A DNA stretch of 10,657 bases, from NCBI GenBank assembly GCA_033722675.1, contig JAWVYO010000081.1, positions 1-10,657 of the forward strand. Direction: 5' to 3'. Shown here one piece after another: positions 1 to 6,220 of the stretch. The stretch comes from DATHYU01 sp033722675. GTDB lineage: Bacteria; Actinomycetota; Acidimicrobiia; Spongiisociales; UBA11373. The translations under genes and the position numbers were made by a program. The notes beneath the pieces were generated by a model. The model searched no databases. It saw nothing but the letters and a program-made list of their open reading frames with translations, and was not told the origin of the DNA. The first letter of the stretch is position 1, and each line of letters starts with the position of its first letter.

Positions 1-145
1 GCAGCACGAGCCAGTCGCCCGTGCGCGCCTCCGGTGTGAACGCGAGGCCCACCGCCCGCGGAACGCCGGCCACCTCGACGACACCCGCCCGCTCGACCCC
101 CTCGCCGTGCTCTGCGACGAGGCACCCGACGACGGCCAGGCACAC
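1..145 (-). CDS. hypC: HypC/HybG/HupF-family [NiFe]-hydrogenase maturation chaperone, 3' end cut by window edge
   Basis: HypC works with HypD to assemble the Fe(CN)2CO unit and delivers it to the hydrogenase large-subunit precursor in the cytoplasm. The visible 48 residues begin MCLAVVGCLV and continue through GVPRAVGLAFTPEARTGDWL, which fits the small beta-barrel HypC fold (VEVAGVPR, then PEARxGDW). The start chosen is the GTG at 143-145. It puts the catalytic Cys at position 2, as the family requires, and a GGAGG lies 7 nt upstream. The alternative GTG at 149-151 would leave only 1 nt after the Shine-Dalgarno sequence and would add MTV before the Cys. One oddity is that the usual MCLA(V/I)P proline is Val here. 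The gene starts 2 bp after the hypA-like stop, so it is the last visible gene of the hydrogenase operon. The C-terminal third lies beyond the window. Confidence 0.85.
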   Translation of the reverse strand, partial: MCLAVVGCLVAEHGEGVERAGVVEVAGVPRAVGLAFTPEARTGDWLVL

Positions 146-147
146 GG

Positions 148-390
148 TCACGCCTCCACGTCGACGGTCAGCAGCCGGATGCCCGGTCCGGGGGCGGCGC
201 GATCGACGATCACATCCACGTCGAGCGAGGGATGCGAGCGGGCGGCGAGCGCCCGGAGATGCGTCCGGACGAGCTGGGGTGTCAGGTGCTCGTCGCCCTC
301 GATCCGCACGGCGATGCGGCCGATCCGCGCCCCCTCCGCAGCCGCCTCGGCGGCGCGCAGGATCTCGGCGACCGCACGCGCCTCATGCAT
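148..390 (-). CDS. hypA: HypA-like hydrogenase nickel-insertion protein lacking the zinc-finger domain
   Basis: HypA normally delivers nickel to the hydrogenase large subunit, with HypB. This 80-residue protein keeps the N-terminal MHE, whose His2 is the family's nickel ligand, then a helix (ARAVAEILRAA), a strand (IGRIAVRIEG), the middle block HLTPQLVRTHLRALA, and a C-terminal strand (IRLLTVDVEA) that aligns with the end of normal HypA. HypA is usually about 110-120 residues, with two CxxC pairs in a zinc loop before the last strand. Here that loop is replaced by a short RAAPGPG turn, and the protein has no cysteine at all. The start ATG overlaps the protease stop by 8 bp and has GGAGG 6 nt upstream. 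Assignment to the HypA family is likely from sequence plus context. Whether it still works as a nickel chaperone is open. Confidence 0.7.
   Translation of the reverse strand: MHEARAVAEILRAAEAAAEGARIGRIAVRIEGDEHLTPQLVRTHLRALAARSHPSLDVDVIVDRAAPGPGIRLLTVDVEA
153..157 (-). promoter_or_regulatory. Shine-Dalgarno site that decides the hypC start
   Basis: The minus strand reads GGAGG here. It is 7 nt before the GTG at 143-145 but only 1 nt before the GTG at 149-151. The spacing favours the downstream start, which also yields the canonical Met-Cys N-terminus of HypC. The site lies inside the last codons of the upstream hypA-like gene. Confidence 0.7.
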
Positions 391-835
391 CGGCGACCTC
401 CTCCAAGATCATGCCGACGGCCACCTCCACCGCATCCTCGACGGCGGGGCTCATGGGCCGGCCGGGACCGAAGGCCGCCCCCTCGATCCCGTAGACGACG
501 ACGTCGGCGGGAAGCCGTTCGAGCTGCGCGGCCAGGTCCAGGACCTCGGCCGGGCCGAGCGCATGGCTGGACGACGGCCGGACCGAGGCCAGAGCCGTCC
601 GATCCGTCATGCGTACGAGCCGCCCGGGACGGCCCGCCGGCGAGACGGCATCGACGACGATCGTCCGCCGGCAGCCGGCCAGCGCCTCGAGGACGTCGCC
701 GGGGTCGCCGTCGGTGCACACGGTCTCCACGTCGGCGGGGAGCGGCCCGGCGAGACGATCGAGCACCGCCGGACCGACGGCGTCGTCGCCGCGATCGCGG
801 TTGCCGATCCCGATCACGACGGTCCGGTCACCCAC
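383..835 (-). CDS. Hydrogenase maturation endopeptidase (HyaD/HybD/HycI family)
   Basis: This protease should remove the C-terminal tail of the NiFe large subunit after nickel insertion, locking the active site closed. The 150-residue product starts MGDRTVVIGIGNRDRGDDAVG, with the family's GxGN...D(D/E)..G motif. By comparison with HybD (Glu16, Asp62, His93), the metal-recognition residues here are Asp18 (a Glu-to-Asp change), Asp62 in VVDAVS, and His91 in SSHALG. Length is normal for the family. The start is GTG at 833-835, with GGAGG 6 nt upstream and an 8-bp overlap with the hydA stop. A longer reading from 868 would only add residues shadowing hydA. Its substrate is most likely the adjacent HydA, which has nine residues after its last metal-binding His. 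Confidence 0.9.
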   Translation of the reverse strand: MGDRTVVIGIGNRDRGDDAVGPAVLDRLAGPLPADVETVCTDGDPGDVLEALAGCRRTIVVDAVSPAGRPGRLVRMTDRTALASVRPSSSHALGPAEVLDLAAQLERLPADVVVYGIEGAAFGPGRPMSPAVEDAVEVAVGMILEEVADA

Positions 836-2114
836 GATCGACCTCCAGACGGAGGAAGTGCGTGGCACAGGAGATGCAGGGGTCGTAGTTGCGGATGGTC
901 TGCTCCAGACGCCACTGCAACTCGTCGTCGGGCAGATGGAGGCTCCGCTCCAGCACGGCCCGGACGTCGGCTTCCATCACCAGTTGATTCTGCGCGGTGG
1001 GCGGGACGATCGTCGCCTCGGCGATCCGCCCGTCCTCGCCCACCGAGTAGCGGTGCCACAGGAGCCCGCGGGGCGCCTCCGTGGCCGCGGCTCCCGTCCC
1101 CGCACGCGGCTCGATCACGACGGCCGGATCGGCGGCGTCGTCGTAGCCGTCCACCAGCCGCATGGCCTCCTCGACGGCGTGCAGCGTCTCGACGGCCCGG
1201 ACGACGATGCTGCGGAAGGGGTTGCGGACGACGGCGGGGAGGCCCATCCGTTCGGCGGCCTCCCGGGCTCCGGCCGACAGTCGGGCGCGGTTGTGGGCGT
1301 ACCGGGCGAGGGGCCCCACGTGATACACGCCCCCCTCCAGCGTGCGGGCGTGGAGGGCGTTCGACCGGGCCACGTGTTCCTCGACGAACACACGGTCCCA
1401 CTCGTCGTTCCCGACGTCGATGCCCGAGGTCGAGACGATCCTGCCCTCGTTGAACGGGTACTCGTCCGGGTGGACGAGGGACACGAAGTCGAAGTCCATC
1501 TCGACGTCGGGCATGGGCAGCGTGGCGGTGAAGTCCACCATCCACCGCGCCAGGTCGAGCGCCTCCTCGAGGGGCAGCGACCGGAGGGCGTCGCGTGGCG
1601 GGAGCGAGTAGAACCCGCCGACCCGCACGTTGATCGGGTGGATCTCGCGCCCACCGAGCACGTTCACGACGTCGTTGCCGATCTTCTTGAGCCGAAGGGC
1701 TCGTTCCACGGCCTCGCGGTGATCGGCCGCCATGTGCACCGCCGACTCGTAGCCGAGGAAGTCGGGGGCATGGAGGAGGAAGACGTGGAGCACGTGGCTC
1801 TCGATCCACTCGCCGCAGTAGAGGAGGCGTCGCAGCGACCGGATCGGCTCGCCGACCGTCGTGCCGAAGGCGCGCTCCATGGCGTGGCACGACGACATCT
1901 GATAGGCGACGGGGCAGATGCCGCAGATGCGCGCCGTGATGTCGGGAGCGTCCGAGTACGGGCGGCCTTCGAGAAAGGCCTCGAAGAAGCGGGGCGGCTC
2001 GAAGATGCCGAACTCCACGACGTCCACTGCGCCGTCGCGAACGGCGACCTTCAGGGAGCCCTCTCCTTCGACCCGGGCGAGGTAGTCGACGTCGATCGTG
2101 CGGTCAGCGGACAT
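828..2114 (-). CDS. hydA: Group 3b [NiFe]-hydrogenase large (catalytic, alpha) subunit
   Basis: This is the catalytic subunit holding the NiFe(CN)2CO centre for reversible H2 oxidation. The 428 residues carry the N-terminal L0-type RVEGEG (14-19), the L1 motif RICGICPVAYQ with Cys64 and Cys67, and the L2 motif DPCISCATH with Cys413, Cys416 and His419. These four cysteines are the nickel ligands. Nine residues (FLRLEVDRG) follow His419 and form the cleavable tail expected for the protease encoded next. Length and motifs fit the group 3b (sulfhydrogenase I/II alpha) class, and the neighbouring hydB and hydG genes support this over the F420- or NAD-linked 3a/3d classes. The ATG at 2112-2114 has GGGAGG 6 nt upstream and overlaps the hydD stop by 11 bp. 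An upstream in-frame Met (2180) would only shadow hydD. Confidence 0.95.
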   Translation of the reverse strand: MSADRTIDVDYLARVEGEGSLKVAVRDGAVDVVEFGIFEPPRFFEAFLEGRPYSDAPDITARICGICPVAYQMSSCHAMERAFGTTVGEPIRSLRRLLYCGEWIESHVLHVFLLHAPDFLGYESAVHMAADHREAVERALRLKKIGNDVVNVLGGREIHPINVRVGGFYSLPPRDALRSLPLEEALDLARWMVDFTATLPMPDVEMDFDFVSLVHPDEYPFNEGRIVSTSGIDVGNDEWDRVFVEEHVARSNALHARTLEGGVYHVGPLARYAHNRARLSAGAREAAERMGLPAVVRNPFRSIVVRAVETLHAVEEAMRLVDGYDDAADPAVVIEPRAGTGAAATEAPRGLLWHRYSVGEDGRIAEATIVPPTAQNQLVMEADVRAVLERSLHLPDDELQWRLEQTIRNYDPCISCATHFLRLEVDRG

Positions 2115-2871
2115 CGGCGGCCTCCCGGAAGGGCTCGGCGAAGGCGTTGAACGACCGGTAGACATCGACGAGGCGGGCATCGTCGACCCCGAGCCGGCGC
2201 CATTCGGCCGACAACGACGCGGTGTTCGGCGACTCCATCGGCCCGAAGCATCCGAAGCAGCCGCGCCGGTACGAGGGGCACAGCGCCCCGCAGCCGGCCT
2301 GGGTGACCGGGCCGAGGCACGGAGTGCCCGCCGACACCATCACGCAGGGGATGCCCGACCGCTTGCACTCGACGCACACGGCGTAGGTCGGGACCACCGG
2401 GCGCCGTCCGTTCACGAGGGCATTGAGCACCTCGAGCAGCTGATGCTTCGAGATCGGACAGCCGCGGAGTTCGTAATCGACGGTCACGTGCTCGCGCACC
2501 GGCGTCGACCGATCGAGGGTGCTGATGTACTCGGGATGGGCGTAGACGGTGCGGAGGTAGTCGCCGACGTCGGCGAAGTTGCGGAGGGCCTGGATCCCCC
2601 CGGCCGTCGCGCACGCCCCGATCGTCACGAGGATCCCGGCGTCCCGCCGCGCCTGGCGGATCCGCTCGGCGTCGTGGTCGGTGGTGATGGAACCCTCGAC
2701 GAGCACGACGTCGTAGGGCCCGGGGGAGATCTCGCGGGACGCCTCGGCGAAGTTGGCGATCTCGACCGCTCCGGCCACGGCGAGCAACTCGTCCTCGCAG
2801 TCGAGGAGGCTCAACTGACACCCGTCGCACGACGCGAACTTCAGGACGGCGAGGCGGGGTCGATCGGCCAT
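2104..2871 (-). CDS. hydD: Group 3b [NiFe]-hydrogenase small (electron-transfer, delta) subunit
   Basis: This 255-residue subunit conducts electrons from the NiFe site through Fe-S clusters. The proximal [4Fe-4S] cluster should be held by Cys15 and Cys18 (FASCDGCQ), Cys87 (TIGACATAGG) and Cys138 (RGCPISK), in the usual order for NiFe small subunits. Eight more cysteines in the C-terminal half (166, 169, 176, 185, 194, 198, 205, 208, ending in GCFGCFGPME) are enough for two further clusters. There is no twin-arginine signal, so the enzyme is cytosolic, as expected for group 3. The start ATG has GGGAGG 6 nt upstream and lies one base after the hydG stop (TGAGATG arrangement). The length is typical for group 3b delta subunits. 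Confidence 0.95.
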   Translation of the reverse strand: MADRPRLAVLKFASCDGCQLSLLDCEDELLAVAGAVEIANFAEASREISPGPYDVVLVEGSITTDHDAERIRQARRDAGILVTIGACATAGGIQALRNFADVGDYLRTVYAHPEYISTLDRSTPVREHVTVDYELRGCPISKHQLLEVLNALVNGRRPVVPTYAVCVECKRSGIPCVMVSAGTPCLGPVTQAGCGALCPSYRRGCFGCFGPMESPNTASLSAEWRRLGVDDARLVDVYRSFNAFAEPFREAADVR

Positions 2872-2872
2872 C

Positions 2873-3712
2873 TCACACCTCCCGGATCTCGAGGAGGTCC
2901 TCGAGATCGTCGTAGCGGAAGACGGGGCCGTCGCGGCACACGAAGACCGGGCCGAACTGGCAGTGCCCGCACACGCCGATGGCGCACTGCATGTTTCGCT
3001 CCATCGACAGCCAGATGCGGTCGGTGGGCACGCCCCGGCGACGAAGCTCCCGGCCGCAGAACCGCATCATGACCTCCGGGCCGCAGACCAGCACCGTCGC
3101 CGCCTTCGGATCGAAAGGGGCTCGGCCGATGAGCTTCGTGACGACCCCCACCGAACCGCGCCACTCCTGGCTGGCGTTGTCGACGGTGACGAGCACCTCC
3201 ATGTCGAACCGCCCCCGCCATTCGCTCAGCAGGTCGGCGTAGAGGAGGTCGCGCGGCGTCCTCGTGCCGTAGAGCAGCACGACGCGGTCGTACCGGTCGC
3301 GATGGGCGAGGGCGTGGAGGATCGCCGGGCGCAGCGGGGCGAGCCCGATCCCGCCGGCGACGACGACGAGATCGCCGCCCTCGGCCGCGGTCACCGGCCA
3401 TGCGTTCCCGAAGGGCCCCCGGACGCCGATGACGTCGCCCGGCACCAGGTCGCGCAGGCGCTTCGTGACCGACCCGACGCCCCGAACGGTGTGGACGAGG
3501 CGTCCGTGACTGGCGGGATCGCCGCTCACCGAGATCGCGACCTCCCCGACCCCGAAGGCGTAGAGCATGTTGAACTGCCCCGGCTCGAACCCGTAGCCCG
3601 GCGGCGGTGCGAGCGACAGGCTGAAGGTGTCGTCGGTCTCGTCCCACCGATCGACGATCGTCGTCGGCACGGGGACCATGGGGTCGACGGTGGATTCAGT
3701 CGCGAGTGCCAT
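2873..3712 (-). CDS. hydG: Group 3b hydrogenase FAD/NAD(P)-binding gamma subunit with [2Fe-2S] site
   Basis: This 279-residue protein belongs to the ferredoxin reductase-like family that includes the electron-transfer subunit of dihydroorotate dehydrogenase. It should pass electrons between NAD(P)(H), FAD and the hydrogenase Fe-S chain. The N-terminal FAD barrel (about 15-105) includes EPGQFNMLY and GDVIGVRGPFG. The NAD(P) domain has GGIGLAPLR (120-128) and CGPEVMM (210-216). The C-terminal cysteines 243, 248, 251 and 259 (CAIGVCGHC...C) fit a [2Fe-2S] cluster. The ATG overlaps the end of the CNBD gene by 17 bp and has only a weak GGA in front, unlike its neighbours, so translation is probably coupled. 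A second Met at residue 12 has no ribosome-binding site. NADPH rather than NADH as partner is known for the group, not shown by this sequence. Confidence 0.93.
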   Translation of the reverse strand: MALATESTVDPMVPVPTTIVDRWDETDDTFSLSLAPPPGYGFEPGQFNMLYAFGVGEVAISVSGDPASHGRLVHTVRGVGSVTKRLRDLVPGDVIGVRGPFGNAWPVTAAEGGDLVVVAGGIGLAPLRPAILHALAHRDRYDRVVLLYGTRTPRDLLYADLLSEWRGRFDMEVLVTVDNASQEWRGSVGVVTKLIGRAPFDPKAATVLVCGPEVMMRFCGRELRRRGVPTDRIWLSMERNMQCAIGVCGHCQFGPVFVCRDGPVFRYDDLEDLLEIREV

Positions 3713-4160
3713 ACACGTCCAGGAGTTGGAGCCGGGTCGCCTCCAGGCGGCCGGCCATGACGGCGGTGAATCGGGTGACGATGCGATAGCCGAGCGAGGG
3801 GTCCGCCTCCATGGCCGCCCGGAGGGCGGGTCCGTCGAGCTCGATGGCCGTCGTCGGCGTGAGGGACCGCACGTCGAACGACCACCGGTAGGGCTCGACG
3901 AGCCACGACCAGCCCAGCACCTCGCCGTCGTTGACGGTCTGGATCACGCGCGGCGGGCGACCCGGCCGCTGCACCTCGACCGCCAGATCGCCGCGCTCGA
4001 CCAGGTAGCAGCGGTCGGCCACGGCGCCGGTGCGCGCCACGATCGCCTCGGCCGGCCACTCGATCGGGCCGACGGACACGGCGGCGAGCCGCTCGACGTC
4101 GTCCGGCTCGAATCCGGCCAGGAAGGGGTGGGCGAGCATCCGCTCGGCGAGTTCAGGCAT
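3696..4160 (-). CDS. Stand-alone cyclic-nucleotide-binding-domain (CRP-like sensor) protein in the hydrogenase operon
   Basis: The 154-residue product is a single CNBD beta-barrel (about 12-115) followed by the start of a C-helix. It ends at residue 154 with no helix-turn-helix, so it is not a CRP/FNR transcription factor as encoded. The phosphate-binding cassette region (79-98) reads GEVLGWSWLVEPYRWSFDVR. Compared with E. coli CRP, the ribose-contacting Glu72 aligns with Trp and the phosphate-contacting Arg82 with Trp, with an Arg one residue earlier. It may therefore bind a different ligand or none. I recall similar GWSWL...PYRW proteins in other actinobacteria, but I could not search for them. 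The gene sits between hydB and hydG, overlapping both (8 and 17 bp), with GGGAGG 6 nt before the ATG. Its position suggests an allosteric or accessory partner of the hydrogenase; this is inference. Confidence 0.88.
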   Translation of the reverse strand: MPELAERMLAHPFLAGFEPDDVERLAAVSVGPIEWPAEAIVARTGAVADRCYLVERGDLAVEVQRPGRPPRVIQTVNDGEVLGWSWLVEPYRWSFDVRSLTPTTAIELDGPALRAAMEADPSLGYRIVTRFTAVMAGRLEATRLQLLDVYGTRD

Positions 4161-5262
4161 GCGCGACCTCCCGCTGGAACGCCGCCGCCTCTTCGGTGAT
4201 GTCGATGCGGGCCGGGCACCAGGTGATACACCGGCCGCAGCCCACACAGCCGAGGACGCCGAACTGGTCGACCCACGTCGACAGCTTGTGCGTGAGCCAC
4301 TGGCGGTACCGGGCAGCGGGGCTGGGACGCAGCGCACCCCCGTGGATGTAGGAGAACTCCTCGTTGAAGCACGAATCCCACCGGCGGACGCGCACCGCCT
4401 CCTCCCCGGTGAGCGAGGTGTGGTCGTCGACGGAGGCGCAGAAGCAGGTCGGACACACGAGGGTGCAGTTGGCACACGTCAGGCACCGCCCGGCGATCTC
4501 CTCCCAGCGGGGGCTCTCGAGCGAGCCGGCCAGCGCATCGGGCACCGCCTCGACATCGAGGGACCGGCCCATCCGCCCCGCCGCCTCGTCCAGCAGCCGG
4601 TCGCAGGTGGCGCGCTGCTCGTCGGTGGCCTCCTTCGCCCCGATGTCGTCGACGAGGTCCGCCCCGAGCGGGGAGCCGACCTCGACGAGGAACCAGTGTT
4701 CGTCTCCGTCCACCACTTCGGTGAGTGCGACGTCGGAGCCGGACCCGACGCGGGGGCCGGTCCCGACCGACGCGCAGAAGCAGGTCGCCGCCGGCTCGGT
4801 GCAGTTGACCGCCACGATCGCGGAGGCATCGCGGCGGGGACCGTAGACGGCGTCGCGACGGGGGCCGTCGACGAAGACCCGGTCCTGGACGCCGACGGCG
4901 GCGACGTCGCAGGGCCGCACACCGACGAAGGCCGTGGGGGTCGCCGACTCCCCGGGTGCGGCCGTGAAGCCCGCCCCGGCCCGGCGAGCCTCCACGAGGG
5001 TGGCCACGGGGGGATGGAGGTACCGCTTCACGCTGGAGGGCCCGACGACGGCCCCGAAGAGGGCGTCGTCGCCGCGACCGGCGATCCGGTAGCGCCCGGC
5101 GTCGGGAACGCTGGTCGTGCCGACGGCCAGATCGGCGGTGGAACCGACCGGCCCGAGGTCGACGACGTCGCCGTCGAGCGTGGGACCGATCACGTGGAAG
5201 CCCCGAGCCACGAGCGATCCGATGAGCCGGTCGATGCCGGCGCGGTCGGTCACATACGCCAC
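4153..5262 (-). CDS. hydB: Group 3b hydrogenase / sulfhydrogenase Fe-S beta subunit (AsrA-like, 4Fe-4S dicluster)
   Basis: HydB carries Fe-S clusters between the HydG flavin module and the hydrogenase core. In sulfhydrogenases it is linked to sulfur or polysulfide reduction together with HydG. The 369-residue reading has two ferredoxin-type motifs, C260-xx-C263-xx-C266-xxx-C270P and C339-xx-C342-xx-C345-xxx-C349P. It also has RPCDVAA (Cys118) and the family's NC...TCFCASVGTGP block (Cys154, 161, 163). The seven residues TCFCASV occur twice (160-166 and 272-278). The start is uncertain. I chose GTG at 5260-5262, 9 nt after a TAnnnT box. GTG at 5251-5253 is also possible. The ATG at 5378-5380 would extend through the divergent promoter over the start codon of the PAC2 gene. 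This is the first gene of the operon and ends overlapping the CNBD gene by 8 bp. Confidence 0.92.
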   Translation of the reverse strand: MAYVTDRAGIDRLIGSLVARGFHVIGPTLDGDVVDLGPVGSTADLAVGTTSVPDAGRYRIAGRGDDALFGAVVGPSSVKRYLHPPVATLVEARRAGAGFTAAPGESATPTAFVGVRPCDVAAVGVQDRVFVDGPRRDAVYGPRRDASAIVAVNCTEPAATCFCASVGTGPRVGSGSDVALTEVVDGDEHWFLVEVGSPLGADLVDDIGAKEATDEQRATCDRLLDEAAGRMGRSLDVEAVPDALAGSLESPRWEEIAGRCLTCANCTLVCPTCFCASVDDHTSLTGEEAVRVRRWDSCFNEEFSYIHGGALRPSPAARYRQWLTHKLSTWVDQFGVLGCVGCGRCITWCPARIDITEEAAAFQREVAHA

Positions 5263-5269
5263 GTCGTTT

Positions 5270-5283
5270 CGACCGTACGGTCG
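5270..5283. promoter_or_regulatory. Perfect 14-bp palindrome, likely operator of the hydrogenase operon
   Basis: The sequence CGACCGTACGGTCG is a perfect 14-bp palindrome, ending 8 bp upstream of the proposed hydB start. It consists of two adjoining half-sites, GACCGT and ACGGTC. On the minus strand it contains the proposed -10 box of hydB (TACGGT, 5272-5277), so a bound dimer would block the promoter. Such compact palindromes are typical of TetR-type repressors, but no regulator gene is in the window and the identity of the binder is unknown. Confidence 0.5.
5272..5277 (-). promoter_or_regulatory. Candidate -10 box for leaderless hydB operon transcript
   Basis: The minus strand reads TACGGT, a TAnnnT box, 9 nt before the GTG at 5262. 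The spacing matches the crotonase promoter in this window (TAGGCT, 9 nt). No convincing -35 box is visible. A competing AT-richer hexamer, TATCAG, lies further upstream at 5295-5300. The assignment depends on the hydB start chosen. Confidence 0.35.
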
Positions 5284-5308
5284 GTCGCGAACGTGCTGAT
5301 AGGGGCGA

Positions 5309-5331
5309 ACGGTCCATCGCCTGCGGACCGT
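5309..5331. promoter_or_regulatory. Inverted repeat (7-9-7) in the hydB/PAC2 divergent promoter
   Basis: ACGGTCC at 5309-5315 and GGACCGT at 5325-5331 form a perfect 7-bp inverted repeat around a 9-bp spacer. The arms contain the same GACCGT half-site as the palindrome at 5270-5283, but pointing the other way. The two centres are about 44 bp apart, close to four helical turns. It may be a second binding site for the same regulator. Confidence 0.4.
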
Positions 5332-5364
5332 CGGCGCGGCCCTCGATCGGCGGGACACGATCAC

Positions 5365-5370
5365 TAGCCT
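5365..5370 (+). promoter_or_regulatory. -10 box of a leaderless promoter for the PAC2 gene
   Basis: TAGCCT lies exactly 7 nt before the ATG at 5378, so transcription would begin at or next to the start codon. No Shine-Dalgarno sequence precedes the ATG. The preceding bases GATCACTA are shared with the promoter of the membrane-protein gene at 7001. A GACCGT half-site (5371-5376) fills the gap between the box and the ATG. Confidence 0.55.
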
Positions 5371-5377
5371 GACCGTC

Positions 5378-6220
5378 ATGGATCCGATCCGCCGCTTCCA
5401 CCGCCCGTCGCTGCGACGGCCCCGTGCGCTGCTCGCCTGGGAGGGGTGGAACGACGCCTGTGACGCCGCGTCGGGCGCGGCCGGATTCGTCGTCGACCAG
5501 CACGACGCCGACCCCTTCGCCGTCCTCGAGCCCGAGGAGTTCTTCGACTTCCAGGAGCGTCGGCCCACGGTCGAGATCGCCGACGGCGGGACCCGCCGCC
5601 TCGTATGGCCCGACACACGGTTCTACGGGATCCCCGCCGCCGACGGGGCCGACCTCGTCGTCGTCCTCGGGGAGGAGCCGGCGCTCCGCTGGAAGACCTA
5701 CGCCCGCTCGGTCGCCAGGGTCATGGCCGACGAGGACGTCGAGTTCGCCGTGCTGCTCGGCGCCTACATCGGTGAGGTCGCCCACACCGTCCCCGTCCCC
5801 GTCGCCGGCTCGGCGACCGACCCCTCCCTCGTCGAACGGTTCGGGCTCGCCCCCTCCAGCTACGAAGGCCCCACCGGCATCGTCGGCGTGACGATGGAAG
5901 CGTTCCGGGAGGTGGGCGTGCCGGCCATGAGCCTGTGGGCCGCCACCCCCCATTACCTGGCCGCCAACCCGAGTCCCCGGGCGATGCTCGCCCTCCTCGA
6001 ACGTGCCGCCGAGGTCCTCGGCATCGACCCCGACACGACCGAGCTCGCAGAGGCGGCCCGCGAGTTCGACGCCCGCGTCGACGCCGCGCTGGAGGAGAAC
6101 GAAGAGTTCGTCGACTACGTCCGACGTCTCGAGGAGGCGACCGACCCGGCCGCCCGCATCGATCCGGACCGTGCCCCATCCCTCATCTCCGAGATCGAAC
6201 AGTTCCTCAAGGACCGGTAG
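5378..6220 (+). CDS. PAC2-family protein (proteasome assembly chaperone-like domain)
   Basis: This 280-residue cytosolic protein belongs to the PAC2 family, which resembles archaeal and eukaryotic proteasome assembly chaperones. Actinobacteria usually carry one or more members whose function is not established. The family's features are visible: an N-terminal LLAWEGWNDACDAASGA (a glycine-rich loop after the first strand), DLVVVLGEEPALRWKTYA, VLLGAYIGEVAHT, and the YEGPTGIVGV...PAMSLWAATPHYLAANPSP block. A charged helical tail follows (about 215-280, ending SEIEQFLKDR). The length is typical. No proteasome genes are nearby, so a role in proteasome assembly cannot be inferred. It is divergent from the hydrogenase operon and shares its 115-bp promoter region. 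The ATG at 5378 follows a leaderless-type promoter. Its stop overlaps the convergent crotonase gene by 14 bp. Confidence 0.88.
   Translation: MDPIRRFHRPSLRRPRALLAWEGWNDACDAASGAAGFVVDQHDADPFAVLEPEEFFDFQERRPTVEIADGGTRRLVWPDTRFYGIPAADGADLVVVLGEEPALRWKTYARSVARVMADEDVEFAVLLGAYIGEVAHTVPVPVAGSATDPSLVERFGLAPSSYEGPTGIVGVTMEAFREVGVPAMSLWAATPHYLAANPSPRAMLALLERAAEVLGIDPDTTELAEAAREFDARVDAALEENEEFVDYVRRLEEATDPAARIDPDRAPSLISEIEQFLKDR

Noticed and set aside
609..2150. A 513-codon plus-strand open frame opposite hydA and the protease
   Set aside because: No recognisable motifs; it mirrors the real hydA codon pattern. Similar long plus-strand shadows occur at 2098-3072, 2963-3760 and 4030-5367, opposite the other hydrogenase genes.
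5263..5380. Extended HydB start at the ATG read on the minus strand at 5378-5380
   Set aside because: It would add 39 Arg-rich residues, run through the palindrome and inverted repeat, and overlap the PAC2 start codon. HydB homology begins only near VAYVTDRAGID.
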